7,005 bases of DNA from Deltaproteobacteria bacterium UBA7527. GTDB lineage: Bacteria; Desulfobacterota; Syntrophorhabdia; Syntrophorhabdales; Syntrophorhabdaceae. The stretch's first letter is position 1. Every line of letters starts with the position of its first letter. Of this stretch, positions 5,565 through 7,005 are shown piece after piece. Below the pieces are notes generated by a model. That model did no database searches, was not told the origin of the DNA, and saw nothing but the letters and a program-made list of their open reading frames with translations. A program made the translations under genes and the position numbers. The DNA lies in NCBI GenBank assembly GCA_002478225.1, contig DLMV01000032.1:67114-74118 (forward strand), written 5' to 3'.

Positions 5565-5831
5565 ATGCAGAACAAGTTATACGTAGGGAATTTAAGCTAT
5601 TCTATCAGCAATGAGCAATTGAAGGAACTGTTTTCAGGATTCGGCACCGTAGCGGAGGTCAAGATCATAGAAGGGAAGGGCTTTGGTTTTGTTGAGATGG
5701 GTTCACAGGCGGATGCCGAGAAAGCAAAAAAGGAACTGCACGGCACGCAGTTCATGGGGCGCACTATCACCGTTCAGGAAGCCCGTCCGCAAAAAGAGAG
5801 GCAAAAAGGCAAATATCCCCGCAGGTATTAA
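5565..5831 (+). CDS. Single-RRM RNA-binding protein
   Basis: An 88-residue cytoplasmic protein made of one RNA recognition motif plus a short basic tail. RNP2 is LYVGNL (residues 5-10) and RNP1 is KGFGFVEM (38-45), with the aromatic residues Tyr6, Phe40 and Phe42 that stack on RNA bases. The tail (about 74-88, rich in Lys and Arg, ending YPRRY) could add nonspecific RNA affinity. Such small RRM proteins are common in cyanobacteria, Nitrospirota and Deltaproteobacteria; some are cold-induced. The loop between beta 2 and beta 3 is unusually short: EVKIIEG leads straight into RNP1 without the usual DRETGRS-like stretch. GGAGG (5555-5559) lies 5 bases before the ATG. The gene appears monocistronic, with its own leader and a hairpin after the stop. 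RNA targets are unknown. Confidence 0.93.
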   Translation: MQNKLYVGNLSYSISNEQLKELFSGFGTVAEVKIIEGKGFGFVEMGSQADAEKAKKELHGTQFMGRTITVQEARPQKERQKGKYPRRY

Positions 5832-5875
5832 AAAGAACCTTCTCAGACCTGCAGGGTATCATAAGGTCGTTCTTT
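5832..5875 (+). terminator. Possible terminator of the RRM gene
   Basis: Starting right after the stop codon, AAAGAACCTT (5832-5841) pairs with AAGG...TTCTTT (5863-5875) with a three-base bulge. The enclosed part contains the palindrome CCTGCAGG. The 3' arm ends in CTTTC rather than a clean T-run, so it may be a weak terminator or an mRNA-stabilising structure. Confidence 0.4.
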
Positions 5876-5909
5876 CAATAACCATTTAAGGACAGTGGAG
5901 CAAAAGAAG

Positions 5910-5938
5910 TTCATACAAGATCCTGGGTATGATATTAT
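5910..5938 (+). promoter_or_regulatory. Promoter of the FKBP gene with extended -10
   Basis: TTCATA (5910-5915) and TATTAT (5933-5938) are 17 bases apart, and TGA directly before the -10 gives the extended TGn motif. The predicted start is near 5945, leaving a leader of about 22 nt that contains the ribosome site. Confidence 0.55.
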
Positions 5939-5966
5939 GAGCTAAGGCTAAAAAAAGGAGAAGGCA

Positions 5967-6401
5967 ATGACAGAAGCCAAAATAAATGACAAGGTCAAGG
6001 TCCACTATAAAGGTTTCCTGCAAGACGGGACAACCTTTGATTCATCTGAGAACAGGCAGCCTCTTGAGTTCACGATCGGCCACGGAATGGTGATCCCCGG
6101 GTTTGAAAAGGGGGTAATTGGCATGCGCGAAGGCGATACAAAGGTGATCGCCATAGACGCAGAGGATGCCTATGGCCTTTACCGGGATGATCTCGTCGGC
6201 GTTGTCGACAGATCACGCATACCGGAGGATATTAACCTGGAGATCGGCATGGTGCTTCAGGTCCGCTCACCTGAGGGCGGCGTTACCAATGTTACGGTTT
6301 CCAGGATAACGGGGACAGATGTAACCCTTGATATGAACCACCCGCTTGCAGGCAAAGAGCTTCTCTTTGAGGTCACATTGGTTCAGATCCTTCAGCACTG
6401 A
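5967..6401 (+). CDS. FKBP-type peptidyl-prolyl isomerase, SlyD-like
   Basis: A 144-residue cytoplasmic prolyl cis-trans isomerase and folding helper. The FKBP fold is split, as in SlyD. The first half holds VHYKG (Y14), GTTFDSS (F24 and D25), VIPGFEKGV (42-50) and the AYG turn (68-70). An insert-in-flap chaperone domain covers about 72-122, and the final strand NHPLAGKELLFEVTL (124-138) closes the fold; NHPLAGK is a hallmark of this subfamily. Unlike E. coli SlyD it lacks the His/Cys-rich metal-binding tail and ends at LVQILQH, so a nickel-delivery role is unlikely. GGAGAAGG upstream with a 6-base gap from GGAG supports the start. It has its own promoter and converges with the nitroreductase gene 24 nt downstream. 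Confidence 0.95.
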   Translation: MTEAKINDKVKVHYKGFLQDGTTFDSSENRQPLEFTIGHGMVIPGFEKGVIGMREGDTKVIAIDAEDAYGLYRDDLVGVVDRSRIPEDINLEIGMVLQVRSPEGGVTNVTVSRITGTDVTLDMNHPLAGKELLFEVTLVQILQH

Positions 6402-6425
6402 TGATCACCGGCATCATATCGGAAG

Positions 6426-6998
6426 CTACCGCATATATGTCGTTTTGTCTTTTACGCTTTTTCTCGGCAACGGGGCGGGCTCGCTCGCCTTTTTTCCAAG
6501 GCATATCAATGCTACCGGGTTTTTTGCGGCGTCAATATTAAGGATCTCCCGCAGTTTTTTCCTGTCGAATAAGGTAAACCAGAGAGAGCCGAGACCGTAA
6601 GCATATGCGGCAAGGTGCATATTCTGTATCGCGGCGGAGCACGCAGACAGGTAACCCACCATGCCTTCTTCCATGAACATATCAACGCCCGTCTTCTTCG
6701 GATCGCCGACAACAGCGATGATCACGGGAGCCTGTTTGAGAAAATCCACTAAATATGTGTCCAGCCATTTCCACTGGCTCTTTTCAAGCGCCCATACGCG
6801 ACACCTGTTCGCCTCATCGAAGATCCTCTTCTTGACCTCTCCGTTCGTGACGACAATGAATTCCCAGGGCTGAGTATTAAGAGGCGAGGGAGCCCAGGTT
6901 CCTGCTTCCAGTATCTTTTCGATGATGTCCTCGCTTATCGCTTCAGCCAGGTAGTGACGGCAGCTTCTACGTTCCTTCATTGCTGTAAACAGATCCAT
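6426..6998 (-). CDS. Nitroreductase-family flavoprotein
   Basis: A 190-residue FMN-dependent oxidoreductase of the nitroreductase superfamily, cytoplasmic, probably a homodimer using NAD(P)H. FMN-binding features are visible: RRSCRHY (residues 10-16, with R10, R11, S12 and R14 expected to contact the phosphate), APSPLNTQPWEF (36-47, with S38, N41 and Q43) and GLGSLW (135-140). The C-terminus KDKTTYMR fits the family. The insert WALEKSQWKWLDTYLVDF (69-86) is Trp-rich and may shape the substrate pocket. The natural substrate cannot be deduced; quinones, nitroaromatics or other conjugated acceptors are all possible. The ATG is seven bases from the window edge, so its ribosome site and promoter lie mainly outside and a slightly longer start cannot be excluded. 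It ends with TAG and converges on the FKBP gene, with no clear bidirectional terminator between them. Confidence 0.9.
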   Translation of the reverse strand: MDLFTAMKERRSCRHYLAEAISEDIIEKILEAGTWAPSPLNTQPWEFIVVTNGEVKKRIFDEANRCRVWALEKSQWKWLDTYLVDFLKQAPVIIAVVGDPKKTGVDMFMEEGMVGYLSACSAAIQNMHLAAYAYGLGSLWFTLFDRKKLREILNIDAAKNPVALICLGKKASEPAPLPRKSVKDKTTYMR

Positions 6999-7005
6999 AT
7001 CTTGC

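Noticed and set aside
6401..6425. Bidirectional terminator between the convergent FKBP and nitroreductase genes
   Set aside because: Only a 5-bp ATGAT/ATCAT repeat is present, without T-runs on either strand; too weak to call.

Overview
The window looks like chromosomal housekeeping DNA from a Gram-negative-type, free-living bacterium of roughly 45-50 % GC. It carries ZapA with a ZapB-like coiled coil and a proteobacterial-looking 6S RNA, but also RNase Y with a YmdB-type phosphodiesterase. The one tRNA lacks an encoded CCA. This mix excludes most alpha-, beta- and gammaproteobacteria, which normally lack RNase Y. It best fits Nitrospirota (Thermodesulfovibrionia-like) or a deltaproteobacterial lineage. 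The taxonomic placement is inference from gene content and order only.

Layout. Bases 28-582 hold a small coiled-coil (ZapB-like) gene followed closely by zapA. A 6S RNA gene (ssrS, about 556-726) comes next, and its closing stem runs back into the last eight codons of zapA. The gap 727-889 has no gene but holds an extended complementary structure whose C-rich arm could also pair with the rny Shine-Dalgarno. Bases 890-4459 form a tight cluster: rny (TTG start), a YmdB-family metallophosphodiesterase overlapping it by 11 nt, and tyrS 8 nt further on. A near-consensus promoter then drives a tRNA-Asn(GTT) at 4499-4572. Twenty bases later comes a secreted DUF3298/DUF4163-type protein (4593-5360).

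A non-coding stretch (5361-5564) holds a probable terminator, a weak promoter and a leader hairpin before a single-RRM RNA-binding protein (5565-5831). A SlyD-like FKBP prolyl isomerase with its own extended -10 promoter follows (5967-6401). A nitroreductase-family flavoprotein on the minus strand (6426-6998) converges on it, with a 24-nt gap.

Functional theme. The left two thirds group cell division (ZapB-like/ZapA), global transcription control (6S RNA), RNA turnover (RNase Y with its YmdB partner), and translation (TyrRS, tRNA-Asn). The right third has an RNA-binding protein and a folding helper, which suits stress or cold adaptation, plus a redox enzyme. No mobile element, CRISPR array or phage gene is visible. 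The points most worth a second look are the zapA/6S overlap, the possible switch-like leader of rny, and the abrupt base-composition change inside tyrS.
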